Part shown: positions 17,253 through 26,065 of the stretch, in pieces | Layout of the letters: each line of letters starts with the position of its first letter | Position numbering within the stretch: the stretch's first letter is position 1 | Origin: an uncultured Bariatricus sp. | GTDB taxonomy: Bacteria; Bacillota; Clostridia; Lachnospirales; Lachnospiraceae | Reading direction: 5' to 3' | Assembly (NCBI GenBank): GCA_934307065.1 | Contig: CAKRCD010000001.1 | Location: 168,507 to 232,506 of the forward strand | Length of the DNA stretch: 64,000 nt | Position numbers and translations under genes: made by a program | The notes under the pieces: generated by a model | What the model saw: the letters and a program-made list of their open reading frames with translations, nothing else | Database searches by the model: none | What the model was told of the DNA's origin: nothing

Positions 17253-18626
17253 ATGGCCAATACAATCGACACTACTTTATTTGAAATTACACCTGAAATT
17301 TTGAAACTATCTGAACTTTGCAATAAGAGTAATGCAATTGACAAAGAATTATATACCAGATATGAAGTAAAACGTGGACTCCGTGACCTTGACGGAAAAG
17401 GAGTGCTTGCAGGTCTTACAAATATCTCCGATGTTTGCGCGAAGAAGATTGTTGACGGAAAAGAAGTTCCCTGCGCCGGAAACTTATATTACCGTGGCTA
17501 TAATATCAAAGATCTGGTAAAAGGTTTCTTAGATGCATATCACAGTGGCTTTGAAGAAGTGGCATACTTGCTGCTCTTTGGCGAATTGCCTACGAAAGCA
17601 CAACTGGAAAATTTTCAGCAGATGCTTGCGGAAAGAAGAACCCTTCCGCCAACCTTTGTGCGTGATGTTATTATGAAAGCCCCTAGCAGAGATATGATGA
17701 ACAGTTTATCCCGTTCTATTTTAAGTCTTTATACATATGACGAGAAAGCGGATGACACCAGTATTCCAAATGTATTACGTCAGAGTCTGAATCTGATTAG
17801 TCAGTTTCCGATGCTTATGGTGTATGGCTATCATGCTTACAATTACAGACAGGGAGAAGATTTATATATCTATGCACCAGACCCGTCCAAATCCGCAGCA
17901 GAAAATATTTTGATGATGCTTCGCGAAGACCGCAAGTATACAGATTTGGAAGCAAAGATTCTGGATATGGCACTTGTACTCCATATGGATCACGGTGGTG
18001 GTAATAACTCCACATTCACAACTCATGTGGTAACTTCCTCAGGAACAGATACCTATTCTACGATTGCGGCCGCCATGGCTTCTTTAAAAGGACCAAAGCA
18101 CGGCGGTGCCAACATTAAGGTAACCCAGATGTTCAGTGACATGAAACAGACTGTGAAAGACTGGGAAGATGATGACGAAGTCCGTGCTTATTTAAATGCA
18201 TTGCTGAATAAAGAAGCATTTGACCAGAAGGGATTGATTTATGGTATGGGTCATGCAATTTATTCTGTCTCTGACCCTCGTGCAGAGATTTTCAAAACTT
18301 TTGTAAAACAGCTCGCTAACGAAAAGGGTTATACCAAAGAATATGCACTTTATGAAAAGGTAGAAAAGATGGCACCGGAAGTGATTGCAGAAAAACGCCG
18401 AATTTACAAAGGTGTGAATGCAAACGTGGATTTCTACAGTGGACTGGTTTATTCCATGCTTGGAATTCCGGAGCAGCTTTATACTCCTATCTTTGCTGCA
18501 GCCCGTATTGTGGGCTGGAGTGCACACAGACTGGAAGAGCTGCGTAATGTGGATAAGATTATTCGTCCCGCCTACAATCCATTGTCTCCATACCGGGATT
18601 ATGTGAAACTGGAAAATCGAGAATAA
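17253..18626 (+). CDS. gltA: Citrate synthase
   Basis: A 457-residue type II-like citrate synthase condensing oxaloacetate and acetyl-CoA. Family motifs include YRGYNIKDLV, LVLHMDHGGGNNSTF with the first active-site His, GPKHGGAN with the second, and a C-terminal RPAYNPLSPYRDY. The ATG follows GAGGAGG. An in-frame TTG at 17223 would be inside the leader and is rejected. The gene has its own promoter and no aconitase or isocitrate dehydrogenase neighbour. It is more likely part of a partial TCA branch to 2-oxoglutarate and glutamate than of a full cycle. Confidence 0.95.
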   Translation: MANTIDTTLFEITPEILKLSELCNKSNAIDKELYTRYEVKRGLRDLDGKGVLAGLTNISDVCAKKIVDGKEVPCAGNLYYRGYNIKDLVKGFLDAYHSGFEEVAYLLLFGELPTKAQLENFQQMLAERRTLPPTFVRDVIMKAPSRDMMNSLSRSILSLYTYDEKADDTSIPNVLRQSLNLISQFPMLMVYGYHAYNYRQGEDLYIYAPDPSKSAAENILMMLREDRKYTDLEAKILDMALVLHMDHGGGNNSTFTTHVVTSSGTDTYSTIAAAMASLKGPKHGGANIKVTQMFSDMKQTVKDWEDDDEVRAYLNALLNKEAFDQKGLIYGMGHAIYSVSDPRAEIFKTFVKQLANEKGYTKEYALYEKVEKMAPEVIAEKRRIYKGVNANVDFYSGLVYSMLGIPEQLYTPIFAAARIVGWSAHRLEELRNVDKIIRPAYNPLSPYRDYVKLENRE

Positions 18627-18680
18627 AACATTATTATAAAAATGATTTAAAAAAAGGTTTATATTTATAAAAAAATCTTA

Positions 18681-18709
18681 TTGCATAGCCGATTCCATTC
18701 GTGTATAAT
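18681..18709 (+). promoter_or_regulatory. Sigma-A promoter for carB
   Basis: TTGCAT (18681-18686), a 17-base spacer and TATAAT (18704-18709). The untranslated leader would be only about 38 bases, too short for a pyrimidine attenuator. Confidence 0.85.
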
Positions 18710-18754
18710 GTTACGAGACTTTAAAAGAAACAAATGCATGAGGAGGAAGCGGAT

Positions 18755-21700
18755 ATGTCCCAAAGAAAAGATATACACAAAGTATTGATTATTGGTTCAG
18801 GCCCTATCATCATTGGACAGGCGTGTGAATTTGATTATTCTGGTACTCAGGCGTGTAAAGCATTAAGAAAATTAGGTTATGAGATTGTGCTGGTTAACTC
18901 AAACCCGGCAACCATCATGACTGACCCTGAAACAGCAGATGTCACATATATTGAACCACTCAATGTGGACCGCATTGAGAAAATTATTGCAAAGGAAAGA
19001 CCAGATGCATTACTGCCAAACCTTGGTGGACAGTCAGGGCTTAATTTGTGTTCCGAGCTTTCAAAAGCAGGTATCCTTGATAAGTATAATGTTCAGGTAA
19101 TTGGTGTCCAGGTTGACGCTATTGAACGTGGCGAGGACCGTATCGAGTTCAAGCATACCATGGAAAAGCTTGGCATTGAAATGGCAAGAAGTGAGGTTGC
19201 TTATTCAGTAGAAGATGCACTCGCAATTGCAGATAAGTTAGGATATCCAGTAGTACTTCGTCCGGCCTATACAATGGGTGGCGCCGGTGGCGGACTTGTA
19301 TATAATGTAGAAGAATTAAAAACTGTATGTGCCAGAGGGTTACAGGCCAGTCTTGTAGGACAGGTTCTTGTAGAAGAATCTATTCTCGGATGGGAAGAAC
19401 TGGAACTGGAAGTTGTGCGTGATGCAGACAACAATATGATCACTGTCTGCTTTATTGAAAACATTGACCCTCTTGGTGTTCATACCGGAGATTCATTCTG
19501 CTCAGCTCCTATGCTTACTATCTCCGAAGATGTTCAGAAACGTCTTCAGGAAAAATCATATAAAATCGTAGAATCTATTCAGGTAATTGGTGGAACCAAT
19601 GTACAGTGGGCACATGACCCGAAAACTGACAGAGATATCATCATCGAAATTAATCCAAGAACGTCACGTTCATCAGCTCTTGCTTCCAAAGCAACCGGTT
19701 TCCCTATCGCGCTCGTTTCAGCGATGCTTGCAACCGGACTCACATTGAAAGATATTCCTTGTGGTAAATACGGAACACTTGACAAATATGTCCCAGACGG
19801 TGACTATGTTGTAATTAAGTTCGCTCGTTGGGCATTTGAAAAATTCAAAGGTGTAGAAGATAAACTTGGTACTCAGATGCGCGCTGTAGGCGAAGTTATG
19901 AGTATCGGTAAAACGTATAAAGAAGCTTTTCAGAAGGCAATCCGCAGTCTGGAAACCGGCAGATACGGTCTTGGACATGCGAAAGATTTTGATACAAAAA
20001 CAAAAGATGAATTATTAAATATGCTGATTCATCCTACAAGCGAACGTCATTTCATCATGTATGAGGCACTAAGAAAAGGAGCTACTGTTGATGAAATTCA
20101 CGAGCTCACAAAAGTGAAACATTATTTTATTGAACAGATGAAGGAATTAGTAGAAGAAGAGGAAGAGTTAGTAGCATCGAAAGGACAGCTTCCTTCTGAT
20201 GAAGCACTGATTGCTGCAAAGAAAGACGGTTTCTCAGACAAATATTTAAGTCAGATTCTGGATATAAAGGAAGAAGATATCCGCAACAAGCGTATCGAAC
20301 TTGGCGTAGAAGAAGCATGGGAAGGTGTCCATGTAAGCGCCACGGAAGACAGTGCCTATTACTATTCTACATATAATGCCAAAGATGAAAGTCCGGTAAG
20401 TACAGAGAAACCAAAAATCATGATTCTCGGTGGCGGACCAAACCGTATTGGACAGGGTATCGAATTTGACTATTGCTGCGTTCATGCCTCTCTTGCACTG
20501 AAAAAACTTGGTTTTGAGACAATTATTGTTAACTGTAACCCAGAGACAGTATCAACGGACTACGATACTTCTGACAAATTATACTTTGAACCATTGACAC
20601 TGGAAGATGTACTCAGCATCTACAAGAAAGAGCAGCCAGTTGGTGTAATCGCACAGTTTGGTGGACAGACACCTCTGAATCTGGCAGCAGACTTAGAAAA
20701 GAACGGTGTAAAGATTCTTGGTACCGCACCATCTGTTATTGACCTTGCAGAAGACCGTGATCAGTTCCGTGCCATGATGGATAAACTTGATATTCCAATG
20801 CCAGAATCAGGAATGGCTGTCAATGTAGAAGAAGCGTTGGAAATTGCAGAAAAGATTGGTTATCCAGTTATGGTTCGTCCTTCTTATGTACTTGGCGGAC
20901 GTGGAATGGAAGTTGTTTATGATGCTGAAAGTATGGCAGGATATATGGAAGCGGCTGTTGGAGTAACACCTGACAGACCAATTCTGATTGACCGTTTCTT
21001 AGGTCATGCAACAGAATGTGAAGCGGATGCAATCAGTGATGGTACACATGCATTTGTGCCGGCTGTTATGGAACACGTTGAACTTGCCGGCGTACATTCC
21101 GGTGACTCAGCCTGCATCATTCCGTCTAAATACATTTCAAAAGAAAATGTAGAGACAATTAAGGAATATACAAGACGAATCGCAGAGGAAATGCATGTAA
21201 AAGGTCTGATGAACATGCAGTATGCGATTGAAAACGGAAAAGTATTCGTACTGGAAGCAAACCCAAGAGCATCCAGAACTGTTCCTCTGGTTTCTAAGGT
21301 ATGCAACATTAGAATGGTGCCACTTGCAATTGAAATTGCAACAGCAGAACTGACGGGAAGACCATCACCAATTCCAGAATTAAAAGAACAGGATATTCCA
21401 TATTATGGTGTAAAAGAAGCAGTATTCCCATTCAATATGTTCCAGGAAGTTGACCCTGTCCTTGGACCTGAAATGCGTTCTACCGGTGAAGTACTTGGAC
21501 TTTCCGTATCTTCAGGCGAAGCTTTCTTTAAAGCACAGGAAGCTACGCAGACCAAACTTCCGCTTAGTGGAACAGTGCTGATTTCTGTAAATGATAAAGA
21601 TAAGGATGAACTGATTGAAGTTGCACAAGGATTTGCAGATGCCGGATTCAGGATTCTTGCTTCCAAAGGAACTTATGAATGCCTGCAGAAAGCCGGAATC

Positions 21701-21979
21701 GAAGCTGAAATGGTGAAAAAGCTACGTGAAGGACGTCCAAACATTCTTGACCTTATTACCAACGGAAAGATCGATTTAATCATCAATACTCCGCGTGGTA
21801 AAAATGGTGTCGATGATGACAGTTATCTGCGTAAAGCGGCAATTAAGAAAAAAGTAGCTTATATGACTACCATTGCTGCTGCAAAAGCAACCATCAGTGG
21901 TATCCGTTATATTCAGGAACACGGAAGCAGTGAACTGAAATCTCTTCAGGAATTACATGCAGAAATTAAACATAAATAA
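18755..21979 (+). CDS. carB: Carbamoyl phosphate synthase large subunit
   Basis: A 1074-residue enzyme that makes carbamoyl phosphate for pyrimidines and arginine. Two homologous halves are visible. Each begins with a pre-ATP-grasp motif (LIIGSGPIIIGQACEFDYSG and MILGGGPNRIGQGIEFDYC) and an ATP-grasp domain (VVLRPAYTMGGAGGG and VMVRPSYVLGGRGM). A C-terminal MGS-like allosteric domain follows from about residue 940. AGGAGG lies eight bases before the ATG. The small subunit gene carA is not adjacent and not in the window, and carB has its own promoter and terminator. Confidence 0.97.
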   Translation: MSQRKDIHKVLIIGSGPIIIGQACEFDYSGTQACKALRKLGYEIVLVNSNPATIMTDPETADVTYIEPLNVDRIEKIIAKERPDALLPNLGGQSGLNLCSELSKAGILDKYNVQVIGVQVDAIERGEDRIEFKHTMEKLGIEMARSEVAYSVEDALAIADKLGYPVVLRPAYTMGGAGGGLVYNVEELKTVCARGLQASLVGQVLVEESILGWEELELEVVRDADNNMITVCFIENIDPLGVHTGDSFCSAPMLTISEDVQKRLQEKSYKIVESIQVIGGTNVQWAHDPKTDRDIIIEINPRTSRSSALASKATGFPIALVSAMLATGLTLKDIPCGKYGTLDKYVPDGDYVVIKFARWAFEKFKGVEDKLGTQMRAVGEVMSIGKTYKEAFQKAIRSLETGRYGLGHAKDFDTKTKDELLNMLIHPTSERHFIMYEALRKGATVDEIHELTKVKHYFIEQMKELVEEEEELVASKGQLPSDEALIAAKKDGFSDKYLSQILDIKEEDIRNKRIELGVEEAWEGVHVSATEDSAYYYSTYNAKDESPVSTEKPKIMILGGGPNRIGQGIEFDYCCVHASLALKKLGFETIIVNCNPETVSTDYDTSDKLYFEPLTLEDVLSIYKKEQPVGVIAQFGGQTPLNLAADLEKNGVKILGTAPSVIDLAEDRDQFRAMMDKLDIPMPESGMAVNVEEALEIAEKIGYPVMVRPSYVLGGRGMEVVYDAESMAGYMEAAVGVTPDRPILIDRFLGHATECEADAISDGTHAFVPAVMEHVELAGVHSGDSACIIPSKYISKENVETIKEYTRRIAEEMHVKGLMNMQYAIENGKVFVLEANPRASRTVPLVSKVCNIRMVPLAIEIATAELTGRPSPIPELKEQDIPYYGVKEAVFPFNMFQEVDPVLGPEMRSTGEVLGLSVSSGEAFFKAQEATQTKLPLSGTVLISVNDKDKDELIEVAQGFADAGFRILASKGTYECLQKAGIEAEMVKKLREGRPNILDLITNGKIDLIINTPRGKNGVDDDSYLRKAAIKKKVAYMTTIAAAKATISGIRYIQEHGSSELKSLQELHAEIKHK

Positions 21980-21995
21980 ATAATATATGTTAAGT

Positions 21996-22024
21996 GGAGA
22001 CGGTTGATATGCCGTCTCCTTTTT
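21996..22024 (+). terminator. Intrinsic terminator after carB
   Basis: GGAGACGG (21996-22003) pairs with CCGTCTCC (22012-22019), followed by five T. It makes carB a single-gene transcription unit together with its own promoter. Confidence 0.95.
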
Positions 22025-22102
22025 GTACAAAAAGTTTAGAATTATTTCACTATACAAATTTTATGGTTTGAATTATAATTTATACTATGATGTCAGGGTT
22101 AT

Positions 22103-22149
22103 AAGGTTTAAATCCACATGAGCTTTCTCATTAGTGGATGAAAGACCTT
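22103..22149 (+). ncRNA. Three-tier hairpin in the leader of an unknown membrane protein gene
   Basis: Nested complementary arms form one long stem: AAGGT (22103-22107) with ACCTT (22145-22149), ATCCAC (22112-22117) with GTGGAT (22134-22139), and ATGAG (22118-22122) with CTCAT (22127-22131) around the loop CTTT. It ends 55 bases before the start codon at 22205. A possible TATAAT at 22074-22079 lies upstream. It matches no riboswitch class I know. It could be a regulatory leader or a structural 5' end. Confidence 0.45.
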
Positions 22150-22204
22150 GAAACACACTCCAAAAACATCCGTGTTACATACGAAAAGTGAAAGGAAGAA
22201 GCAT

Positions 22205-22873
22205 ATGATTGAAATAATATGTGTTATCTGGCTGTTAAATCAAAATGGGAAAATTGCCATAGCCAGAGGGCAGAACCCATCAAAATATCGAGCAATTACT
22301 CTAGGATTATGGTTCGGAATGGAGGTCCTCGGAACAATTGCAGGAACATTGATCGGTATAACTTTTTCTCCAAACAGTAAGCCGCTAATGATTGCATATG
22401 CATTTGGAATTACCGGTGCACTTCTTGGCGCCCTGCTCTCCAGAGTCATTGTTAACAGAGCACCTATGGGAAACTACAAACCACAGGAGCCGTTTTTTGA
22501 TAACGGAAATACAACAAATGCGCCATATGGAAATGGAATCCCTTACCAGGCGACCAATACTGCGCAGAATATCATGAGTAAACCATTATCTTCTCCGGCC
22601 ACAATTCATGTTGTAAATGAATATTATTGGAACGATAATTCTCAAGATATGTTCTTTTTAAACGGAATTCCTGTCTGTACCCTTCGTCAGGGAACGGAAT
22701 ATATGTTTTCCACCGTATCTGAAAAAAATGTTTTCACAGTAGGACAGCCTTATTTTCCATATGATGATACAGAGCACTGTATCCGGTTTATTGCATCCGA
22801 AAATGGACAGATTGAAATTGTAGTAAAAGGCGGCAAGATTATAACGGACCGTTTTCAGAATTATAAAAAATAA
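22205..22873 (+). CDS. Unknown membrane protein with C-terminal soluble domain
   Basis: A 222-residue protein I do not recognise. Two hydrophobic segments (about residues 35-59 and 62-82) follow a short polar N terminus containing NQNGKIAIARGQNPSKYR. A Pro/Asn-rich linker (about 85-130) and a predicted beta-rich C-terminal domain (about 137-222) containing FLNGIPVCTLRQGTEY follow. The ATG is preceded by AAAGGAAG. An in-frame TTG at 22148 falls in the hairpin leader and is rejected. It stands between carB and the yqfC promoter as an isolated gene. Codon use is like its neighbours. Confidence 0.75.
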   Translation: MIEIICVIWLLNQNGKIAIARGQNPSKYRAITLGLWFGMEVLGTIAGTLIGITFSPNSKPLMIAYAFGITGALLGALLSRVIVNRAPMGNYKPQEPFFDNGNTTNAPYGNGIPYQATNTAQNIMSKPLSSPATIHVVNEYYWNDNSQDMFFLNGIPVCTLRQGTEYMFSTVSEKNVFTVGQPYFPYDDTEHCIRFIASENGQIEIVVKGGKIITDRFQNYKK

Positions 22874-22885
22874 GAAGATTTCTTA

Positions 22886-22915
22886 GGCATACCCCCTTGT
22901 CTGACTTCATATAGT
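22886..22915 (+). promoter_or_regulatory. Sigma-E-like promoter for yqfC-yqfD
   Basis: GGCATACC (22886-22893) and CATATAGT (22908-22915) with a 14-base spacer resemble the Bacillus sigma-E elements (GTCATATT and CATACAAT). The yqfCD genes are in the mother-cell sigma-E regulon in B. subtilis, so the match fits expectation. Confidence 0.6.
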
Positions 22916-22942
22916 TAGATAAAATCATGTATGGCTTGTGTT

Positions 22943-23230
22943 ATGAATAAGCGAGACAGAAAAAAGAGCGGAACACTGAAGTACCGGTTAACCGAGGCAT
23001 CTAGTATGCCCAAAGACGTAGTTCTTGGTGTTCCGATTGTTACTATTACCGGTGGATTCGAAATGAATATTGAGAATTATCGCGGTATTATTGAATATAC
23101 AGACTTTCTCATTCGAATAAAACTGAAAGACGGACAATTAAAAATCAGTGGAAAACAACTTGGGATTGCTTATTATACCAATGAAGATATGATGATTACA
23201 GGTAAAATCGAAAAAATAGAATATCAGTAG
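22943..23230 (+). CDS. yqfC: Sporulation protein YqfC (YabP/YqfC family)
   Basis: A 95-residue YabP/YqfC protein. The pattern SSMPKDVVLGVPIVTITGGFEMNIENYRGIIEY, then LKDGQLKISGKQL and ITGKIEKIEY, matches the family. I chose ATG 22943, because homologues begin just before a basic stretch like KRDRKK. ATG 22931 is also in frame and neither start has a strong ribosome site. The gene is expected in the mother cell under sigma-E, together with yqfD 18 bases downstream. Confidence 0.88.
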   Translation: MNKRDRKKSGTLKYRLTEASSMPKDVVLGVPIVTITGGFEMNIENYRGIIEYTDFLIRIKLKDGQLKISGKQLGIAYYTNEDMMITGKIEKIEYQ

Positions 23231-23248
23231 CAGGAAAGGGGTTCCCTT

Positions 23249-24490
23249 ATGCAGGCCAGAATCAGAAAATATATTGCCGGATATTTGAAAATCCAGATTA
23301 CCGGGTATTCACCAGAACGCTTTCTGAATATGTGCTCACACCATAAGATTGATTTGTGGAATCTCACTTCTTGTGGATACGCTTATGAAATGAATATTTC
23401 GGTGTATGATTTCCGGAGATTGAAACCAATCCTACGAAAAACAAAAACGAAAGTCAAAATAAAAGAACGATGTGGCTTTCCTTTTTTTTTACAAAAATAT
23501 AGAAAAAGACAACTGTTTGCAGCCGGTCTTGTGATTTGCACAATCTTTCTTTTTTTTATGACTACATTTATCTGGAACATACAAATAGAGGGAAACCATA
23601 AATATTCAGAAGAAGAAATTCGAAAAATATTAAAACAACAGGAAGTATATGTTGGACAAATGAAAAATCACATTCATTGTGATGATATTTCCGCTTATTT
23701 GCGTAAAAACTACACAGATGTCATATGGGTATCTGCATCTGTAGAAGGAATCTCCCTGAAAATACAGGTAAAAGAAAATACAGACCGTATCGTTGAGCGG
23801 AAAAGCGAAATTTACGAAGTCCCGTCTGATATTGTCGCTGATAAAGATGGAATTATCACAGATATCATCACGCGGCAGGGCATACCGTTGGTGCATATTG
23901 GGGATATAGTTCAAAGAGGAGACAGTCTGGTAAGCGGAAATATTCCTATATACAATGATGCAAAAGAAATTATAGACTATCAGTATGTAGCAGCGGATGC
24001 AGATATTCATGCACAAACGGAAGTCCCTTACGAAGAACAGCTAAATTCGGAACACAATGTCCTAAAAGAGTCCGGTAAAAAGAAATGGGGTATCTGGCTG
24101 GATACAGGAAAGAAACGCTGCTATTTCGGATACAGTCATCCTACCGGTCATGCTTATTATAAAATCCTCGAAAAGGAAAAGCAGCTCTCAATTGGCAGCC
24201 AATGGAATCTGCCGGTGTATTTCGGGGTACTTGAATACCGTGAATGTCATTTACAGACAGAAAACTATGCGGAAACAGAAACCAGAATCATATTAAGTGA
24301 AAATTTTCACAGATTTTGTAAAAAATTAGAAGAAAAAGGGGTTCAAATTTTGCAGAATAGTGTTAAAATATACACTGGTGTAGAACGAACAACCGCAAAG
24401 GGTATTCTCACATTAAATGAAAAAATCGGAAATCCTGTCACTGTCGAAAAAAAATTAATTCCTCAGGCAGAAGAAAAGACAGAGGAATAA
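23249..24490 (+). CDS. yqfD: Sporulation protein YqfD
   Basis: A 413-residue protein. The N-terminal region (about residues 1-85) contains GYLKIQITGYSPERFLNMC, and it is followed by a basic stretch and one transmembrane helix (about 90-108). The outer part has repeats of the type IQIEGNHKYSEEEIRKIL, resembling a POTRA/FtsQ-like domain, then KENTDRIVERK and RQGIPLVHIGDIVQRGDSLVSG. This is the YqfD layout, and the protein is normally paired with YqfC. Its molecular job in sporulation is not settled. Confidence 0.92.
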   Translation: MQARIRKYIAGYLKIQITGYSPERFLNMCSHHKIDLWNLTSCGYAYEMNISVYDFRRLKPILRKTKTKVKIKERCGFPFFLQKYRKRQLFAAGLVICTIFLFFMTTFIWNIQIEGNHKYSEEEIRKILKQQEVYVGQMKNHIHCDDISAYLRKNYTDVIWVSASVEGISLKIQVKENTDRIVERKSEIYEVPSDIVADKDGIITDIITRQGIPLVHIGDIVQRGDSLVSGNIPIYNDAKEIIDYQYVAADADIHAQTEVPYEEQLNSEHNVLKESGKKKWGIWLDTGKKRCYFGYSHPTGHAYYKILEKEKQLSIGSQWNLPVYFGVLEYRECHLQTENYAETETRIILSENFHRFCKKLEEKGVQILQNSVKIYTGVERTTAKGILTLNEKIGNPVTVEKKLIPQAEEKTEE

Positions 24491-24506
24491 GAAGGGAAAT
24501 AATTAT

Positions 24507-25511
24507 ATGGCAATTTTGGAGACAATCATTGAAATTCCTGCCGAACATGAGCGAAATGTATTCGGGCAGTTTGATATGTTTGCAAAAAAAATAGAACGGA
24601 GTCTGCATGTCACTTTAATTGCAAGAGATGGCAAAGTAAAAATTCTTGGAGATGCAGCAAATGTCGAACGTGCACAGCATGCACTGGAGCAATTGACAGA
24701 GCTTTCTAAGCGCGGAAATACCATTCAGGAACAGACCGTGGACTATACGCTTGCCCTTACCATGGAAGACAGCGCGGAGAGTGTTTTGGAAATTGATAAA
24801 GAATTAATCTGTCATACCCTACAGGGAAAACCGATTAAGCCAAAGACACTTGGTCAGAAGAAGTACGTAGATTCGATTCGGGATAAAATGATTACCTTCG
24901 GTCTCGGACCTGCCGGAACCGGCAAAACCTATCTCGCTATGGCAATGGCAATTACCGCTTTCAAACGCAATGAAGTAGGAAGGATTATCCTGACCAGACC
25001 TGCCATAGAAGCGGGTGAAAAGCTTGGATTTCTGCCAGGAGATTTACAGAGTAAAATCGATCCTTATCTACGTCCCCTTTATGACGCACTTTATCAGATT
25101 ATGGGGGCAGAAAGCTTTTTAAAAAATTCTGAAAAAGGACTGATTGAAGTCGCACCGCTCGCTTATATGCGCGGACGTACTTTGGATAACGCATTTATCA
25201 TCTTAGATGAGGCCCAGAATACAACACCAGCCCAGATGAAAATGTTCCTGACCCGTATTGGGTTTGGCTCTAAAGTAGTCATTACCGGAGATTCTACACA
25301 GAAGGATTTACCATCCGGACAGATATCCGGACTGGATGTAGCAATTAATGTTGTCCGAAACATTGACGATATTGCCATATGCCGCCTTACAAGTAAGGAT
25401 GTAGTCAGACATCCTCTGGTACAGAAAATTGTCAAAGCATATGAAGAGTACGAACAGAAATCGGCGTCTCATAAGAAGACAAAAAATACAGACAGAAGGA
25501 AACGTGGATAA
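24507..25511 (+). CDS. phoH: PhoH family protein (PhoL/YbeZ type)
   Basis: A 334-residue ATPase with an N-terminal KH-like segment (about residues 10-65, LIARDGKVKILGDAANVERA) and a PhoH P-loop domain. Walker A GPAGTGKT is at 134-141, then RPAIEAGEKLGFLPGDL, Walker B AFIILDEAQNTTPAQMKMFLTR, and VVITGDSTQKDLP. The C terminus is basic (HKKTKNTDRRKRG). It is three bases from ybeY, the usual partner in 16S rRNA maturation and ribosome quality control. Confidence 0.95.
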   Translation: MAILETIIEIPAEHERNVFGQFDMFAKKIERSLHVTLIARDGKVKILGDAANVERAQHALEQLTELSKRGNTIQEQTVDYTLALTMEDSAESVLEIDKELICHTLQGKPIKPKTLGQKKYVDSIRDKMITFGLGPAGTGKTYLAMAMAITAFKRNEVGRIILTRPAIEAGEKLGFLPGDLQSKIDPYLRPLYDALYQIMGAESFLKNSEKGLIEVAPLAYMRGRTLDNAFIILDEAQNTTPAQMKMFLTRIGFGSKVVITGDSTQKDLPSGQISGLDVAINVVRNIDDIAICRLTSKDVVRHPLVQKIVKAYEEYEQKSASHKKTKNTDRRKRG

Positions 25512-25513
25512 GT

Positions 25514-26008
25514 ATGAGAATATATTTAGAAAATGAAGAAGGTCCGGAGCTTGACCTGGATTATATGGGAATCGCTAATCTAATTGCAGAAGGTGTTCTG
25601 GATTATGAGAACTGTCCTTATGAATCCCAGATTGAACTTCTTTTGACAAATAACGATGAAATTAGGCGGATTAACAACGAATTCCGCGGGATTGACCATC
25701 CAACTGATGTATTATCTTTCCCGATGATAGACTATGAAAGTCCGGCCGACTTTTCTTCATTGGAAGAAGATGACAGTAATTTCGACCCTGAGACAGGCGA
25801 ATTGATTCTTGGAGATATTGTAATTTCCAAAGAAAAAGTCATTGCCCAGGCTGAAGAATATGGACACTCCGTAAAACGCGAGTTTGCATTTCTGATTGCA
25901 CATAGTATGCTTCATCTTCTTGGATATGACCATATGGAAGAAGAGGAACGGCTTGTCATGGAAAAAAAGCAGCGAAGTATTCTGGAAAATCTTGGAATTG
26001 AACGATAG
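25514..26008 (+). CDS. ybeY: Endoribonuclease YbeY
   Basis: A 164-residue metal-dependent RNase involved in 16S rRNA 3' end processing. The zinc motif His-x3-His-x5-His is at H130, H134 and H140. Upstream HPTDVLSFP and LGDIVISKEK are also diagnostic. The gene is paired with phoH. The dgkA, era and recO genes that usually follow in Firmicutes are replaced here by a flippase gene. Confidence 0.96.
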   Translation: MRIYLENEEGPELDLDYMGIANLIAEGVLDYENCPYESQIELLLTNNDEIRRINNEFRGIDHPTDVLSFPMIDYESPADFSSLEEDDSNFDPETGELILGDIVISKEKVIAQAEEYGHSVKREFAFLIAHSMLHLLGYDHMEEEERLVMEKKQRSILENLGIER

Positions 26009-26065
26009 TTTTTATTTCAGATTTTCAGATTTACCGCACAAGATATTACATAAAAGAGGTGCTTT

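Noticed and set aside
18710..18754. Pyrimidine-responsive attenuator upstream of carB
   Set aside because: The leader from the predicted start to the ATG is only about 38 bases and shows no terminator or PyrR-type structure.
26009..26065. Short tandem TTTCAGA repeat before the flippase gene
   Set aside because: Only two copies of seven or eight bases in AT-rich sequence, which is not above chance.
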